A stretch of 64,000 nucleotides of DNA from Rubellimicrobium mesophilum DSM 19309 (GCF_000600335.2 NZ_KK088522.1:1-64000); one strand, 5' to 3'. Shown: positions 19,264 to 29,388, counted from the first letter of the stretch. Program-made: numbers and translations. The notes: a model not told the origin generated them from the letters alone.

Positions 19264-20352
19264 TCAGGCGGCCGTCGCTTGCCGAAGGGCTTGGAGCGCC
19301 CGGAGCATTCGGTGCTGCGGGGTCAGGTCGGAAAGCGCCAGCTCTTCGAACCTGCGCGTCGAGATGGTGTCGCGAAGGACGCCCTCGAGCTGGGGAAGGC
19401 TGTCGATCGCAACCGCCATGAGGTCGTCCTCGGAGCCGATCGCGATCCGGGCGTCGCCCTCTTCCTGCTCCCTGAGGGGCTCGCCCAGGCGTGCCTCCAT
19501 CCAGGCCAGGTCCTCGGCATTCCGGGCCAGGGCATCGCGCCAGAGCGGCTCGGCCACCGTCATGCGGCGGCCCTTGAGGCCACTCAGGGCCTTGACGAAG
19601 CGGTGGCTCCCCTTCAGCGCCTCGGGCGAGCCGAAGGCCTCCCCGCCACCCCAGCGGCGCTGCGCGTAGAGGAATGCCGTGGCCTCGAGGCTCAGCGTCT
19701 CGTTCACGCGGCGGGCGCTGCCGGGGGGCACGTCGATGCCGAGGAGGCGCCCCAGGTCCGAGACGACGTCGCCGCCGTGCAGGCGGTCGGGCCGGAAGAC
19801 CTTCAGCCGCACGCGATCTCGTCCGAAGCTTTGGTCGAGAGGTTCGAACCGCTTGCGGTAGTGGGGCCAGACGACCTCGAGTCCCTGGATGGGGCGGGAC
19901 AGATCCTTGAGCCGCTGCTGGATGTCGCTGCGGATGAAGGACAGGGGTGAGCGGACATAGCCCACGACCTCGATGTCGGCGCCCAGCCGGTCGAGGTAGC
20001 GGGCGAGGTTCTCGCGTCGTTCGTTCGCGGCCGGACCAGCGGTGGAGAGTCCCTCGGCCGAGATGAGGACCGTCGCGTCGGTGCCCCTGAGGCGGTCGAG
20101 CTGGGCGTCCAAACGGGATTGCCACTTGCCGCGCAGGTCGGGCAGGGCGGCGACATAGGCCGGACCCTTCTGGCGGAACACGTAGAAGTCGGCCAGCCGA
20201 TCGGGCGACGAGAAGAGGAGGGCGACCATCATGCTGTGGTTGCGTTCCTCGTAAGTGGCGTATTCGAAGCCCCGGTGGAGCAGCTTGCCGAAGTGCTGCT
20301 GGATCGCGGTGCTGCCGGTCTTGTGCATGCCCACATGGACGACGATTCGCAT
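19264..20352 (-). CDS. Sulfotransferase-like protein (P-loop family)
   Basis: 362 residues starting MRIVVHVGMHKTGSTAIQQ, which is the 5'-phosphosulfate-binding loop (HxGxxKTGST) of PAPS-dependent sulfotransferases and related P-loop transferases. A later VVGYVRSPLSFIRSDIQQ matches the 3'-phosphate-binding Arg/Ser motif. Such proteins sulfate polysaccharides, lipids or other acceptors. No glycan cluster is nearby, so the acceptor is unknown. The frame stays open upstream to 20727, but that would run antisense through tRNA-Asp, so 20352 is the sensible start. PAPS supply connects it loosely with the sulfur operon. Confidence 0.8.
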   Translation of the reverse strand: MRIVVHVGMHKTGSTAIQQHFGKLLHRGFEYATYEERNHSMMVALLFSSPDRLADFYVFRQKGPAYVAALPDLRGKWQSRLDAQLDRLRGTDATVLISAEGLSTAGPAANERRENLARYLDRLGADIEVVGYVRSPLSFIRSDIQQRLKDLSRPIQGLEVVWPHYRKRFEPLDQSFGRDRVRLKVFRPDRLHGGDVVSDLGRLLGIDVPPGSARRVNETLSLEATAFLYAQRRWGGGEAFGSPEALKGSHRFVKALSGLKGRRMTVAEPLWRDALARNAEDLAWMEARLGEPLREQEEGDARIAIGSEDDLMAVAIDSLPQLEGVLRDTISTRRFEELALSDLTPQHRMLRALQALRQATAA

Positions 20353-20544
20353 TCTTCCGATCCCTTGGGAACTGACGCCTCGCCCGACCTCTGCCGCAGG
20401 GCAGGGGCGATGTCCATGGAAGGGAGCCGAACCAGGGTCCCGCAGGGTCATCGGGCGGACCTGTCCGAAGCCGCTTGACGCCGCCTGATGCAGCCCATAG
20501 AAGCCCCCTTGTCCGACGCAGACGACAGCGTCGGCGGCAGACGC

Positions 20545-20621
20545 GCGGTTGTAGCTCAGTCGGTTAGAGTACCGGCCTGTCACGCCGGGGGTCGCGGGTT
20601 CGAGCCCCGTCAACCGCGCCA
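20545..20621 (+). tRNA. tRNA-Asp (anticodon GTC)
   Basis: Complete cloverleaf with acceptor GCGGTTG / CAACCGC, anticodon loop CTGTCAC in the stem CCGGC / GCCGG, a standard T-arm, discriminator G and encoded CCA. A GUN anticodon makes it a substrate for tgt. Confidence 0.95.
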
Positions 20622-21048
20622 CTGCCTCCCTTCCTTCCGATAGATCACGCACGGCATGATCCCTCCCTTGGAGGGCGGGCGGCGATGCATGGGGTCGGGG
20701 CGCTCTGCCTCGGCGTGTCGTGGTCATGGTCTCTCCTGGTCCCGGTTAGGCCTCCGGGCGATTCGGCTTTGATGGGACCAGGATCGCAGACGAAGCTTAA
20801 CGAATTTCGATAGCAACGAACGGTGCTCGGGCGGGGGCGACGCAACACCCCGGAGTCATGATACGGGCGCGATTCGGGCCTCACAGGTGGCGGCCAGGGC
20901 CGAAGCCGCCCGAGGGTGACGTGCGGGAGCGCCCCCGCGACCTTGCCTCGAGAGCCGCGTAGGGTGGAACCCCAGGCTGCATGGCGACTGCGCCGGGCGG
21001 CGCCCCTCCCGGCGCGCGCCCAGGCGAGGGGCGCTCTCCCGGGTTCGC
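20622..21048. other. 427-base intergenic region with a long inverted repeat
   Basis: No gene is recognised. It contains a 10-bp perfect inverted repeat (20734-20743 / 20774-20783, 30-base spacer) and a small CCCTCC-GGAGGG hairpin near 20661. On the minus strand an ATG at 20727 follows AGGAGA. That frame runs antisense through the tRNA-Asp gene, so I do not call it as a gene. Confidence 0.5.
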
Positions 21049-22416
21049 CTAGGCCAGCGCCGCGAGGATGCGGGCCCAGCTTCGGATGCCCTTGTGGTAG
21101 CTCCTCACATCGTACTTCTCGTTGGGCGAGTGGATCAGGTCGTCGTCCATGGCGAAGCCGATCAGCATGGCGTCCATGTCGAGGATCGTCTTGAAATGGC
21201 CGGCCACCGGAATCGAGCCGCCGGAGCCGGTGAAGGCCGCCGGCCGGGGCCATTCGTCGGACAGCGCCGTCCGGGCCTTCTCGAAGGCGGGGTCGGAGGT
21301 GTCCATGACGCTGGCGAAGCTCGCGCCGTGGGACTTGAACTCCACCTGGCAGTCGGCGGGGACCATCGCGCGCACCATCTCGCGGAAGGCTTCGCGGATC
21401 GCGAGCGGGTCCTGCCGGCCGACGAGGCGGAAGCTGACCTTGGCGCTGGCCTTGGACGGCAGCACCGTCTTGAAGCCGTCACCGCCGTAGCCGCCGGTGA
21501 TGCCGTTGAACTCGCAGGTCGGGCGAGCCCAGACGGACTCGAGCACGCCCCGGCCCTTCTCCCCGGCCGAGAGGGAGAGTCCCACGTCGGCCAGGAACTG
21601 CGCCTCGTCGAAGCCCAGCGCCTCCCATTGGGCGCGAAGCTCGGGCGTGAGCTCCTCCACGCCGTCGTAGAACCCGGGGACGGTGACGCGCCCGCTGTCG
21701 TCGTGGAGCCGGGAAAGGATGCGGACGAGAACGCGGATCGGGTTCGTGGCCGCGCCGCCGTACATGCCGGAGTGCAGGTCCATGCGGGGCCCGGTGATGA
21801 CGATCTCCTCGCCCAGGAGGCCGCGCAGCATCGTGGTGATGGCGGGCGTGTCCCGGTCGAAGAGGTCGGTGTCGCAGATGAGGGCTAGGTCGGCCTTCAG
21901 GAGGTCCCTGTTCGCCTCCATGAAGGGGATGAGGGAGGGACTGCCCGACTCCTCCTCGCCCTCGAAGAACATGGTGACGCGGGCGGGGAGCTTGCCGTGG
22001 ACGGCGATCCAGGCGCGGCAGGCCTCGACGAAGGTCATGAGCTGGCCCTTGTCGTCCGAGGCGCCCCGGCCGCGGATCACCTGGCCGTGCGGCGTCTCCT
22101 CGATCTGCGGCACGAAGGGCGGGCAGTGCCAGAGGTTCAGCGGATCGACCGGTTGCACGTCGTAATGCCCGTAGAACAGGAGGTGCCGGTCGCCCTGGCC
22201 GCCTTGGCCCACGACCATCGAGCGGCCCGTGGTCGGGTGCTTGTCGGCGGAGAAGCCCATGTCGCGGAGATCCTGCACGAGCCACTCGGCCGCTACCTCG
22301 CAGTCGGGGGCGTGCACCCGGTCCGTGGAGATCGAGGGGATGCGCAGGAGCGCGAGCAGCCGCTGGATCGCGTGCGGCATGTCGGCGTCGATGCGGGCGA
22401 GGACGGGGTCGAGCAT
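21049..22416 (-). CDS. M20-family dipeptidase/metallopeptidase
   Basis: Zinc-dependent exopeptidase of 455 residues. Metal-binding motifs are FYGHYDVQP (first His and Asp), RGASDDKGQ (bridging Asp) and [10 protein letters not shown] (catalytic and metal Glu), followed by SGMYGG and a C-terminal HSPNEKYD. This is the CNDP/DapE-like branch that cleaves dipeptides such as carnosine or beta-Ala dipeptides; the substrate is not certain. There is no signal peptide, so it is cytoplasmic. It is transcribed divergently from hemA. Confidence 0.9.
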   Translation of the reverse strand: MLDPVLARIDADMPHAIQRLLALLRIPSISTDRVHAPDCEVAAEWLVQDLRDMGFSADKHPTTGRSMVVGQGGQGDRHLLFYGHYDVQPVDPLNLWHCPPFVPQIEETPHGQVIRGRGASDDKGQLMTFVEACRAWIAVHGKLPARVTMFFEGEEESGSPSLIPFMEANRDLLKADLALICDTDLFDRDTPAITTMLRGLLGEEIVITGPRMDLHSGMYGGAATNPIRVLVRILSRLHDDSGRVTVPGFYDGVEELTPELRAQWEALGFDEAQFLADVGLSLSAGEKGRGVLESVWARPTCEFNGITGGYGGDGFKTVLPSKASAKVSFRLVGRQDPLAIREAFREMVRAMVPADCQVEFKSHGASFASVMDTSDPAFEKARTALSDEWPRPAAFTGSGGSIPVAGHFKTILDMDAMLIGFAMDDDLIHSPNEKYDVRSYHKGIRSWARILAALA

Positions 22417-22542
22417 GGGAGTCTCCGGTTGGTTGGCGGGAGGCTAGGACGGCGATTCCGGCGGCGCAACGCCCGCGCGTCGGGGTCGGGTTTTCCGACC
22501 TTTGGCGGGGCGACGTTTTGTGCCATTGGTCTCACCGCCTGT

Positions 22543-22556
22543 TTGATCTAGGACAA
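22543..22556. promoter_or_regulatory. Candidate FnrL/FNR-type site upstream of hemA
   Basis: TTGAT-CTAG-GACAA matches the FNR consensus TTGAT-N4-ATCAA at 8 of 10 positions. It lies about 60 bases before the hemA start. Oxygen control of hemA by FnrL is known in Rhodobacter relatives; here it is inferred from the site alone. Confidence 0.5.
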
Positions 22557-22616
22557 GGCGTCGGCACTGAGGGGCCTGTAGTCCCCGTTCGGCAGCCAAC
22601 GGCAAGGACTTCGACC

Positions 22617-23840
22617 GTGGATTACAACGCCCAACTGGACGCAGCGCTCTCCCGCCTTCATCAGGAGGGGCGCTACCGCACCTTCATCGACATCGCGCGT
22701 GACAAGGGCCATTTCCCGCACGCCGTCTGGCACCGGCCCGACGGGACCGAGCAGCCGATCACCGTCTGGTGCGGCAACGACTACCTCGGCATGGGGCAGC
22801 ATCCGGTCGTGATCGCCGCGATGCACGAGGCGCTGGACGCGGTCGGCGCGGGGTCGGGCGGGACGCGGAATATCTCGGGCACCACGGTCTACCACAAGCG
22901 GCTCGAGGCCGAGCTGGCGGACCTCCATGGGAAGGAGGCGGCCCTTCTCTTCACCTCCGCCTACATCGCGAACGACGCGACGCTGAGCACGCTCAGGACG
23001 CTGTTCCCCGGCCTCATCATCTACTCCGACGAGCTGAACCACGCCTCGATGATCGAGGGCATCCGTCGTGGCGGCGGGGCCAAGCGCATCTTCCGCCACA
23101 ACGACGTGGCGCATCTGCGCGAGCTGCTGGAGAAGGACGACGCGCAGGCGCCGAAGCTGATCGCCTTCGAGTCGGTCTATTCGATGGACGGCGACTTCGG
23201 CCCGATCAAGGCCATCGTGGAGCTCGCGGAGGAGTTCGGGGCCCTGACCTACCTCGACGAGGTGCACGCGGTCGGGATGTACGGCCCGCGCGGCGGCGGC
23301 GTGGCCGAGCAGCTCGGCCTGATGCACCGCATCGACATCATCAACGCGACGCTCGGCAAGGCCGTCGGCGTGGTGGGGGGCTACATCGCGGCGTCCGCCC
23401 GGATGTGCGATGCGATCCGCTCCTATGCGCCCGGCTTCATCTTCACGACCTCGCTGCCCCCGGTCATCGCGGCCGGCGCGGCCGCCTCGGTCGCGCACCT
23501 CAAGAGGGACCAGGCGCTGCGGGACAAGCACCAGACGCAGGCAAAGATCCTCAAGACCCGGCTCAAGGGGCTCGGGCTTCCGATCATCGACCACGGCTCG
23601 CACATCGTGCCGCTGATCGTGGGCGATCCGGTGCACACCAAGATGATCTCGGACATGCTGTTGAGCGACTTCGGCATCTACGTCCAGCCGATCAACTTCC
23701 CCACCGTGCCGCGCGGGACGGAGCGTCTCCGCTTCACCCCCTCGCCGGTGCATGGGCCCAAGGAGATGGACGCGCTCGTGCGCGCTTTGGACAGGCTCTG
23801 GAGCCATTGTGCGCTGAATCGCGCCGAATTGGCTGGATGA
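22617..23840 (+). CDS. hemA: 5-aminolevulinate synthase (GTG start)
   Basis: PLP enzyme condensing glycine with succinyl-CoA, the first step of tetrapyrrole synthesis by the Shemin route of alphaproteobacteria. The 407 residues match the family length. Motifs are [38 protein letters not shown] and the PLP-lysine region [13 protein letters not shown]. The GTG at 22617 has AAGGA eight bases upstream, and [10 protein letters not shown] follows as in homologues. The product feeds siroheme (cysG) and heme. The FNR-like site upstream suggests oxygen regulation. No bacteriochlorophyll genes are in the window. Confidence 0.97.
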   Translation: MDYNAQLDAALSRLHQEGRYRTFIDIARDKGHFPHAVWHRPDGTEQPITVWCGNDYLGMGQHPVVIAAMHEALDAVGAGSGGTRNISGTTVYHKRLEAELADLHGKEAALLFTSAYIANDATLSTLRTLFPGLIIYSDELNHASMIEGIRRGGGAKRIFRHNDVAHLRELLEKDDAQAPKLIAFESVYSMDGDFGPIKAIVELAEEFGALTYLDEVHAVGMYGPRGGGVAEQLGLMHRIDIINATLGKAVGVVGGYIAASARMCDAIRSYAPGFIFTTSLPPVIAAGAAASVAHLKRDQALRDKHQTQAKILKTRLKGLGLPIIDHGSHIVPLIVGDPVHTKMISDMLLSDFGIYVQPINFPTVPRGTERLRFTPSPVHGPKEMDALVRALDRLWSHCALNRAELAG

Positions 23841-23957
23841 ACCAGAATTGATCTGATGCGTTGAGGTCACGACCGTGTTACGGTCGCCACAATGGGCCCA
23901 CGAAAGCGAATCGTTAAGGGCCATTTTGGGGCGGGACGGGACTGTGGGGCGGACCTG

Positions 23958-25310
23958 ATGATCGGGCGGGGCTATCTGCGCACCAAGGCTGTGGAAGAGG
24001 CGGACCAGAGAGGGTTCGACGCCTTCGAGTTGCGATTGGGCGATCTCATGCGGGGCGAGCGCGCGACGATGGGCAAGTCGCTCCTCGACATCCAGCGCGA
24101 ACTCAAGATCAAGGCCGCCTACATCGCCGCGATCGAGAACGCCGATCCGTCGGCGTTCGATACCCCTGGATTCATAGCGGGTTACGTGCGGTCCTATGCG
24201 CGTTACCTCAACATGGACCCGGACTGGGCCTTCGAGACCTTCTGCAGGGAGTCCGGCTTCGCGACCCCCAGCGGGGCGCCTATGTCGTCGGCGGGTCGCG
24301 GCCCGCGAGAGGAGAAGGTCGCCGACACCGGGCTCGGGAAGGAGATCTTCGCGATCCAGGGTGGTCCGTTCCTGCCGGCCGGCGAGGGCTTCCTGGCCAA
24401 TGTCGAGCCGCGTGCCGTGGGCTCGGTCCTCGTGCTCGTGGCGCTCCTGGCCGGACTGGGCTATGGCGGCTGGACCGTGCTGCGCGAGATTCAGAAGGTG
24501 ACCTTCGCTCCGGTGGAGCAGGCGCCAACCGTCGTGGCGGAGGTCGATCCCCTCGCTGGCGGCGCCAAGCCCGAGGCCGAGGATCCGCAATTCGCGTCGA
24601 TCGTGGTGCCCTCGGCCGAGGCGTTGGATCGGCTCTACCAGCCCGAGGCGCTGGACGTGCCCGTGCTTGTCCCGCGCGACGGACCCATCGCGGCGCTCGA
24701 TCCGGCTTCGGTGGGGACGATCCCCGCGCCCACGTCGGCAGGTGCTTCGGTCGCGCCGGAGGCCACGGTGAACGTCGCCGCAACGCAGGTCTACGGGCCG
24801 CCGGCTCCGCCTTCGGCTGCGGCCGACCCGACCGGTGTCGAAGAGGCGCTGGCCAGCGTCCTGGGGCCGATGCCGGCGGATCCGGACGCCGTGCAGGTGA
24901 CGACCGGGCCCGCCCCAAAGCTGGAGCTGGTCGCCGCGCGCGACGCCTGGGTGCGCGTGAATGCGCCGGATGGCTCGGTGATCTTCGAGGGCATCCTGAA
25001 GCCGGGCGACACTTTCGAGCTGCCGGCGACCGTGGAGCCGGCCAAGCTTCGTGTCGGCGATTCGGGTGCGCTCTACATGGCGGTGAACGGCGTGCCCTAT
25101 GGCCCGGTGGGCGACGACGGTGCGGTCACGTCCGGCGTCGCTCTCTCGGCCGAGACGATCACGACCAGCTATGCCGCCGCCGACCCCGCGCAGGACGAGA
25201 AGCTGGCAGAATACGTGGCTGTCGCCTCGGCAGAGCAGGCGCAGGCCCGGACCATGCCCGGAGTCGAGGTCGCGCCGGCTGAGCCCGAGGACCCCGCCCT
25301 GACCGAGTGA
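23958..25310 (+). CDS. RodZ-like helix-turn-helix membrane protein (HTH_25 / DUF4115)
   Basis: 450 residues: a cytoplasmic helix-turn-helix (~residues 20-95, LGDLMRGERATMGKSLLDIQ with KIKAAYIAAIENAD), a membrane segment near residue 160 (VGSVLVLVALLAGLGYGG), a Pro/Ala-rich periplasmic linker and a C-terminal beta domain (VRVNAPDGSVIFEGILKPGD). This is the layout of RodZ, which links MreB to the rod elongation machinery. The start is uncertain: 23958 (MIGRGYLRTK) follows GGCGGA, while 23892 would add 22 residues. It lies directly before ispG, a common neighbour in this order. Confidence 0.88.
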   Translation: MIGRGYLRTKAVEEADQRGFDAFELRLGDLMRGERATMGKSLLDIQRELKIKAAYIAAIENADPSAFDTPGFIAGYVRSYARYLNMDPDWAFETFCRESGFATPSGAPMSSAGRGPREEKVADTGLGKEIFAIQGGPFLPAGEGFLANVEPRAVGSVLVLVALLAGLGYGGWTVLREIQKVTFAPVEQAPTVVAEVDPLAGGAKPEAEDPQFASIVVPSAEALDRLYQPEALDVPVLVPRDGPIAALDPASVGTIPAPTSAGASVAPEATVNVAATQVYGPPAPPSAAADPTGVEEALASVLGPMPADPDAVQVTTGPAPKLELVAARDAWVRVNAPDGSVIFEGILKPGDTFELPATVEPAKLRVGDSGALYMAVNGVPYGPVGDDGAVTSGVALSAETITTSYAAADPAQDEKLAEYVAVASAEQAQARTMPGVEVAPAEPEDPALTE

Positions 25311-25379
25311 GGCAACGCGCCCGGTTGCAGGGCAGGACGCGCGCGATTAGGTGTCGCGCGTCCCTGTCGGAGGCTGCGC

Positions 25380-26513
25380 ATGTCCCTCAATCCTGTCCGC
25401 CCCTGGCGCAACATCGACCGGCGCCCCTCGCGCCGGATCATGGTCGGGAACGTGCCGGTCGGGGGCGGGGCTCCGATTTCCGTCCAGACGATGACCAACA
25501 CCCTCACGACCGACGTGGCGGGCACCCTGGGCCAGGTCCTCGCGGCGGCGGAGGCGGGGGCGGACATCGTCCGCGTCTCCACGCCCGACGAGGAGTCGAC
25601 GCGCGCCCTGCGTGAGATCGTGCGCGGCTCGCCCGTGCCGATCGTGGCGGACATCCATTTCCACTACCGCCGCGCCATCGAGGCCGCCGAGGCGGGCGCG
25701 GCCTGCCTGCGGATCAACCCCGGCAACATCGGCAGCCCCGAGCGCGTGCGCGAGGTGGTGAAGGCCGCGCGCGATCACGGCTGCTCCATGCGCATCGGGG
25801 TCAACGCCGGGTCGCTGGAGCGGCACCTGCTGGAGCAGTATGGCGAGCCCTGCCCGGAGGCGATGGTGCAGTCGGGGCTGGATCACATCAAGCTCCTGCA
25901 GGACCTCGACTTCCACGAGTTCAAGATCAGCGTGAAGGCCTCGGACGTGTTCCTGGCCGCCGCCGCCTATCAGGCACTGGCCGAGGTCACGGACGCCCCG
26001 CTGCATCTGGGGATCACCGAGGCCGGCGGGCTGATGACCGGCACGGTCAAGAGCGCGGTGGGCCTCGGCTTCCTCCTCTGGATGGGAATCGGAGACACGA
26101 TCCGGGTATCGCTGAGCGCCGACCCGGTCGAGGAGGTGCGCGTCGGCTACGAGATCCTGAAGTCGCTGGGCCTGCGGCACCGGGGGGTGCAGATCATCTC
26201 CTGCCCGTCCTGCGCGCGGCAGGGCTTCGATGTCATCAAGACGGTCGAGGTGCTGGAGAAGCGGCTCGCCCATATCAAGACGCCGATGTCGCTGTCGATC
26301 ATCGGCTGCGTGGTGAACGGGCCGGGCGAAGCGCTGATGACCGACGTCGGCTTTACCGGCGGCGGGGCCGGGCACGGGATGGTCTACCTCGCCGGCAAGC
26401 AGAGCCACCGCATGGACAACGACCGGATGGTCGACCACATCGTCGAGCAGGTCGAGGCCAAGGCGGCGGAGCTGGAGGCCGCGCGGGCGGCCCAAGCTCA
26501 AGCGGCGGAGTAG
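25380..26513 (+). CDS. ispG: 4-hydroxy-3-methylbut-2-enyl diphosphate synthase (flavodoxin)
   Basis: Penultimate enzyme of the MEP isoprenoid pathway, converting MEcPP to HMBPP with a 4Fe-4S cluster. The 377-residue protein has the TIM-barrel part ([32 protein letters not shown]) and the cluster cysteines in [11 protein letters not shown] and [10 protein letters not shown]. The remaining glutamate ligand follows in the ferredoxin-like domain. It lies 69 bases after the RodZ-like gene and probably shares its transcript. Confidence 0.97.
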   Translation: MSLNPVRPWRNIDRRPSRRIMVGNVPVGGGAPISVQTMTNTLTTDVAGTLGQVLAAAEAGADIVRVSTPDEESTRALREIVRGSPVPIVADIHFHYRRAIEAAEAGAACLRINPGNIGSPERVREVVKAARDHGCSMRIGVNAGSLERHLLEQYGEPCPEAMVQSGLDHIKLLQDLDFHEFKISVKASDVFLAAAAYQALAEVTDAPLHLGITEAGGLMTGTVKSAVGLGFLLWMGIGDTIRVSLSADPVEEVRVGYEILKSLGLRHRGVQIISCPSCARQGFDVIKTVEVLEKRLAHIKTPMSLSIIGCVVNGPGEALMTDVGFTGGGAGHGMVYLAGKQSHRMDNDRMVDHIVEQVEAKAAELEAARAAQAQAAE

Positions 26514-26516
26514 GGC

Positions 26517-27266
26517 CTAGCCCGCCCGCTCCTCCTCGACGATGCCCTGCATCAAGTTCAGGGGCACATAGCCCCTCACCATCTGGTCGCCGAAGACGAA
26601 GGTCGGCGTGCCCGAGATTCCGAGCGTCTGGGCGAGGGCATGGTTCTCGTCGATCACCGCTTGGACCTCGGGCGAGTCCATGCGGTCGAAGATGGGAGCG
26701 GGGTCGAGGTCGAAGCTCTCGGCGAGCTTGGTGAGGGAGCCCTCGTCGGCATCGGCCTGCAGGAGCATCAGCGCGTCGTGGACGTCCTTGTAGACGTCCG
26801 CTCCATGGAGCTGCTGCACGGCGATCGCGAAGCGAGAGGATAGGTCGCTCTGCGGGCCGAGGATCGGGAATTCCTTGAGGATGAAGCGGACGTTTCCGTC
26901 GCCGGACACGAGGTCCTCGACCTCCTGGAAGGCTTGTCGGCAATAGTGGCAGCGGTAGTCCATGAACTCGACCACCGTCACGTCGCCATCGGGGTTGCCG
27001 CCGACCCAGGAGTGGCCGTCGTTGGCGATGGCGTCCATGTTCTGCCGGACGAGGGCCTCGTCGGCCTCGATCTGCTGCTCCTGCTCGCGCTGCTGGAGGA
27101 CCGAGATCGCCTCGGTCAGGACCTCCGGGTTCTCGAGGAGGTAGCTGCGCACCTCGGCCCGGAAGGCCTCCCGCTCCTCGTCCGTCATCGCGTTCAGGTC
27201 CAGCGCGTGGGCGGGCAGGGCGGTGCCGACGAGCAGGGCGGCAAGGGCGAGGTGGCGCAAGGGCAT
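26517..27266 (-). CDS. DsbA-family periplasmic thiol-disulfide oxidoreductase
   Basis: 249 residues with a signal peptide (MPLRHLALAALLVGTALPAHA). An alpha-helical N-terminal region follows, with repeated Glu/Gln stretches, then a DsbA-type thioredoxin fold. The redox motif is CHYC in VEFMDYRCHYCRQAF, and the cis-proline loop is SGTPTFVFGDQ. The helical front resembles the ScsC/Com1 subgroup, whose members oligomerise and act as isomerases. The start 27266 was chosen because the signal peptide begins there. It is convergent with ispG, three bases apart. Confidence 0.9.
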   Translation of the reverse strand: MPLRHLALAALLVGTALPAHALDLNAMTDEEREAFRAEVRSYLLENPEVLTEAISVLQQREQEQQIEADEALVRQNMDAIANDGHSWVGGNPDGDVTVVEFMDYRCHYCRQAFQEVEDLVSGDGNVRFILKEFPILGPQSDLSSRFAIAVQQLHGADVYKDVHDALMLLQADADEGSLTKLAESFDLDPAPIFDRMDSPEVQAVIDENHALAQTLGISGTPTFVFGDQMVRGYVPLNLMQGIVEEERAG

Positions 27267-27407
27267 CGGCGGGTCTCCGGTCCGGTCTGTGGCGATCTGC
27301 GCACAACGGGCCCGAATTTCCAAGGGCCGGGCTGCGGCTCACGCAGGCTTGAGGCATGGTCCCGGCCCGCCCGTGGGACTGGGCTGCTGCCGGACGAAGG
27401 AGGGTGC

Positions 27408-28610
27408 ATGGGAATCGGAGCCGTCGCGAAGGGGGTGCTCCTGACCCTCGTCCTGGTTGGGCAACCGCTCCTGGCTCAGGAGGCTCCGGCGAGGCTCGAC
27501 CCGGCGGAAAGCTGGATCGACGACCGCTGGCGAGGGATCGAGCTGAGCCTCGTCCTGAGCCGCGCGGTGCCCTGGCGGGTCTTCACGCTCGACAGCCCCA
27601 GGCGGCTCGTGGTCGAGGTGCGGGGTGTCGACTGGGCGGGCGTGGAAACCGACAGTCTCCTCCTGGGCGACAACGCGACGGGACTGACGCTGGGCGAAGG
27701 GACGTCCGGCTGGGCGCGCCTGGAGGTGGAGCTCGGCCGCGCTCTCGCCGTGACCGAGGCTGGCATGACGGTCGCGGAAGGGGGCTCGTCGGCGAGGCTC
27801 CATCTGGTCCTGGAGGTGACGGACGACGAGAGCTTCGCGGCTTCGGCGGCGGCCCCGCCGTCGCAGGAGCCGGCTCTGGCCTCCCCGCCGGCCGCGCCGC
27901 CGGCGGACGGGACCTTCGTCGTGGCCATCGACCCGGGCCATGGCGGCGTCGATCCCGGTGCCGAGCGCGCGGGTCTCAAGGAGGCGGACCTGATGCTCGC
28001 GTTGGCCGAGGAGCTGGCCGAGGCACTGGAGGGCGCCGGCGTGGTCCCGGTGCTGACGCGAGAGGAGGACAGCTTCGTGCCGCTTCAGGAGCGGATGACA
28101 CTGGCGCGGGCTGCGGGGGCGGACGTGCTGGTGTCGCTGCACGCGGACGCCCTCAAGGAGGAGGATGCCTCCGGGGCGTCGGTCTATACGCTGACGGACG
28201 AGGCGGTGGGCGAGGCCTCGGGCAAGATGGTGGAGCGGCACCAGGGCAGCGACCTGCTCGCCGGGCTGGACCTCCGGGGGGAGGACGACGCGGTGGCGAC
28301 GGCCCTCATGGACCTGGCGCGCGCCGGTACCGTTCCGGCGTCGCGCCGCCTGGCCCAGGCGTTGGCGCGGGAGCTGCCCAAGGCGGGCGCGGCCCTGAAC
28401 GACCATGCGCTGCGGCAGGCGCCGCTTGCGGTGCTGAACGCGGCGGACTTTCCGAGCGTGCTCCTCGAGACCGGCTTCCTGTCGGATGCGGGCGACCGGG
28501 GGCGGCTCTCGACGCCCGGCGGGCGGGCGCCGATCGTGCGGGGAATCGTCGCGGCGCTGACAAGGTGGGCGGCCGAGGAGGCCGGGCGGCCGGAGCCGCT
28601 CACCCGTTAG
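27408..28610 (+). CDS. N-acetylmuramoyl-L-alanine amidase (AmiC-type)
   Basis: Periplasmic zinc amidase splitting septal peptidoglycan. The 400-residue protein has a signal peptide (MGIGAVAKGVLLTLVLVGQPLLAQ), an AMIN-like septum-targeting domain (~residues 40-140) and an Ala/Pro linker. The Amidase_3 domain begins at VVAIDPGHGGVDPGAERAGLKE, carrying the first zinc His and Glu; further ligands are the His of LVSLHADA and the catalytic Glu of VLLETGFLS. AAGGAGGG precedes the start at 27408. It converges with the methyltransferase gene, sharing four bases, and stands just before PBP1A. Confidence 0.93.
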   Translation: MGIGAVAKGVLLTLVLVGQPLLAQEAPARLDPAESWIDDRWRGIELSLVLSRAVPWRVFTLDSPRRLVVEVRGVDWAGVETDSLLLGDNATGLTLGEGTSGWARLEVELGRALAVTEAGMTVAEGGSSARLHLVLEVTDDESFAASAAAPPSQEPALASPPAAPPADGTFVVAIDPGHGGVDPGAERAGLKEADLMLALAEELAEALEGAGVVPVLTREEDSFVPLQERMTLARAAGADVLVSLHADALKEEDASGASVYTLTDEAVGEASGKMVERHQGSDLLAGLDLRGEDDAVATALMDLARAGTVPASRRLAQALARELPKAGAALNDHALRQAPLAVLNAADFPSVLLETGFLSDAGDRGRLSTPGGRAPIVRGIVAALTRWAAEEAGRPEPLTR

Positions 28611-29227
28611 CGCCGCCGCGCGAGCCAGATCGTATGCCCCTCGCAGGCGGGCTCCTCGGGCCAGTAGCCCAGGACGTCGAAGCCCGCGTCGTCGAGCAGC
28701 GCGCTGTATTCGCCCGGGTCGAGGCTCGCGTGGTAGACGTCCGAGTCCCCGACGCGACCCGTGGCCTCTCCGGCGTGGGGCCCCGAGGTGAAGAGGAGCG
28801 CCGCGCCGGGACCCGCGAGGTCGGCGAAGGTGCGGAACATCGCCCGCTGGTCGTCGGGCGGCAGATGGAAGAAGCTGTCCCAAGCAAGGATGAGGTCGAA
28901 GGTCTCGCTGAGCTTGAGCCCCCGCATGTCCGCGTGGAGCGCGATCGCGCGGGGCACGACCTTGGCGAAGAGCTCGATCATCGGGCGCGAGGCGTCCACC
29001 CCCGTGACCATGCAGCCCCGGTCGAGGAGGTATTCCGCGATGGGCCGCCCGGCGCCGCAGCCGAGGTCGAGGACGCGCTTACGGCCCTTGGGATGCGGCG
29101 CCACCGCGAGGGCGCGGTCGAGCCAGGGCCTCTCGGTCAGGCGGCGATCGCGCGACTGGGCCCACTGGGCCCCCTCGCGGTCGTAGGTCGGGATCACGTC
29201 CTCGGGCTTCTTGGGCTCGGGCTTCAT
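28607..29227 (-). CDS. Class I SAM-dependent methyltransferase
   Basis: 206 residues with the SAM-binding glycine loop VLDLGCGAGRPIAEYL (motif I, ~residues 52-67), the acidic end of strand 2 (VTGVDASRPM), motif III-like FDLILAWDSFFHLPPDDQ and a C-terminal beta region. The acceptor cannot be inferred; it resembles small ubiquinone/TehB-like methyltransferases. The start at 29227 (MKPEPKKPEDVIPTYDREG) has a purine-rich site upstream. It is transcribed divergently from PBP1A. Confidence 0.85.
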   Translation of the reverse strand: MKPEPKKPEDVIPTYDREGAQWAQSRDRRLTERPWLDRALAVAPHPKGRKRVLDLGCGAGRPIAEYLLDRGCMVTGVDASRPMIELFAKVVPRAIALHADMRGLKLSETFDLILAWDSFFHLPPDDQRAMFRTFADLAGPGAALLFTSGPHAGEATGRVGDSDVYHASLDPGEYSALLDDAGFDVLGYWPEEPACEGHTIWLARRR

Positions 29228-29326
29228 CACTCGTCTTTCCTTGGCGCGCGGCGCGGCGGTGTTCTGCCCCCACGCCCTCGTGAAGGGCCGGCGGGCGTCA
29301 TGGCGCCGACATAGGGCCATCGGCTT

Positions 29327-29355
29327 TTGACCGCGAGGGGCAGCACCCCTATAAG
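29327..29355 (+). promoter_or_regulatory. Promoter of the PBP1A gene
   Basis: TTGACC (29327-29332) and TATAAG (29350-29355) are spaced by exactly 17 bases and end 34 bases before the start codon. Confidence 0.65.
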
Positions 29356-29388
29356 CGGTGCGTTCCTCTGGCTGCTTGGACGGGCCCC

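Noticed and set aside
17690-20625. A genomic island integrated at one of the tRNA genes
   Set aside because: There is no integrase, no direct repeat of a tRNA 3' end and no block of foreign genes; only the unexplained gap remains.
20353-20727. N-terminal extension of the sulfotransferase-like gene to 20727
   Set aside because: It would be translated from the antisense strand of tRNA-Asp, and the family's N-terminal phosphate loop begins at 20352.
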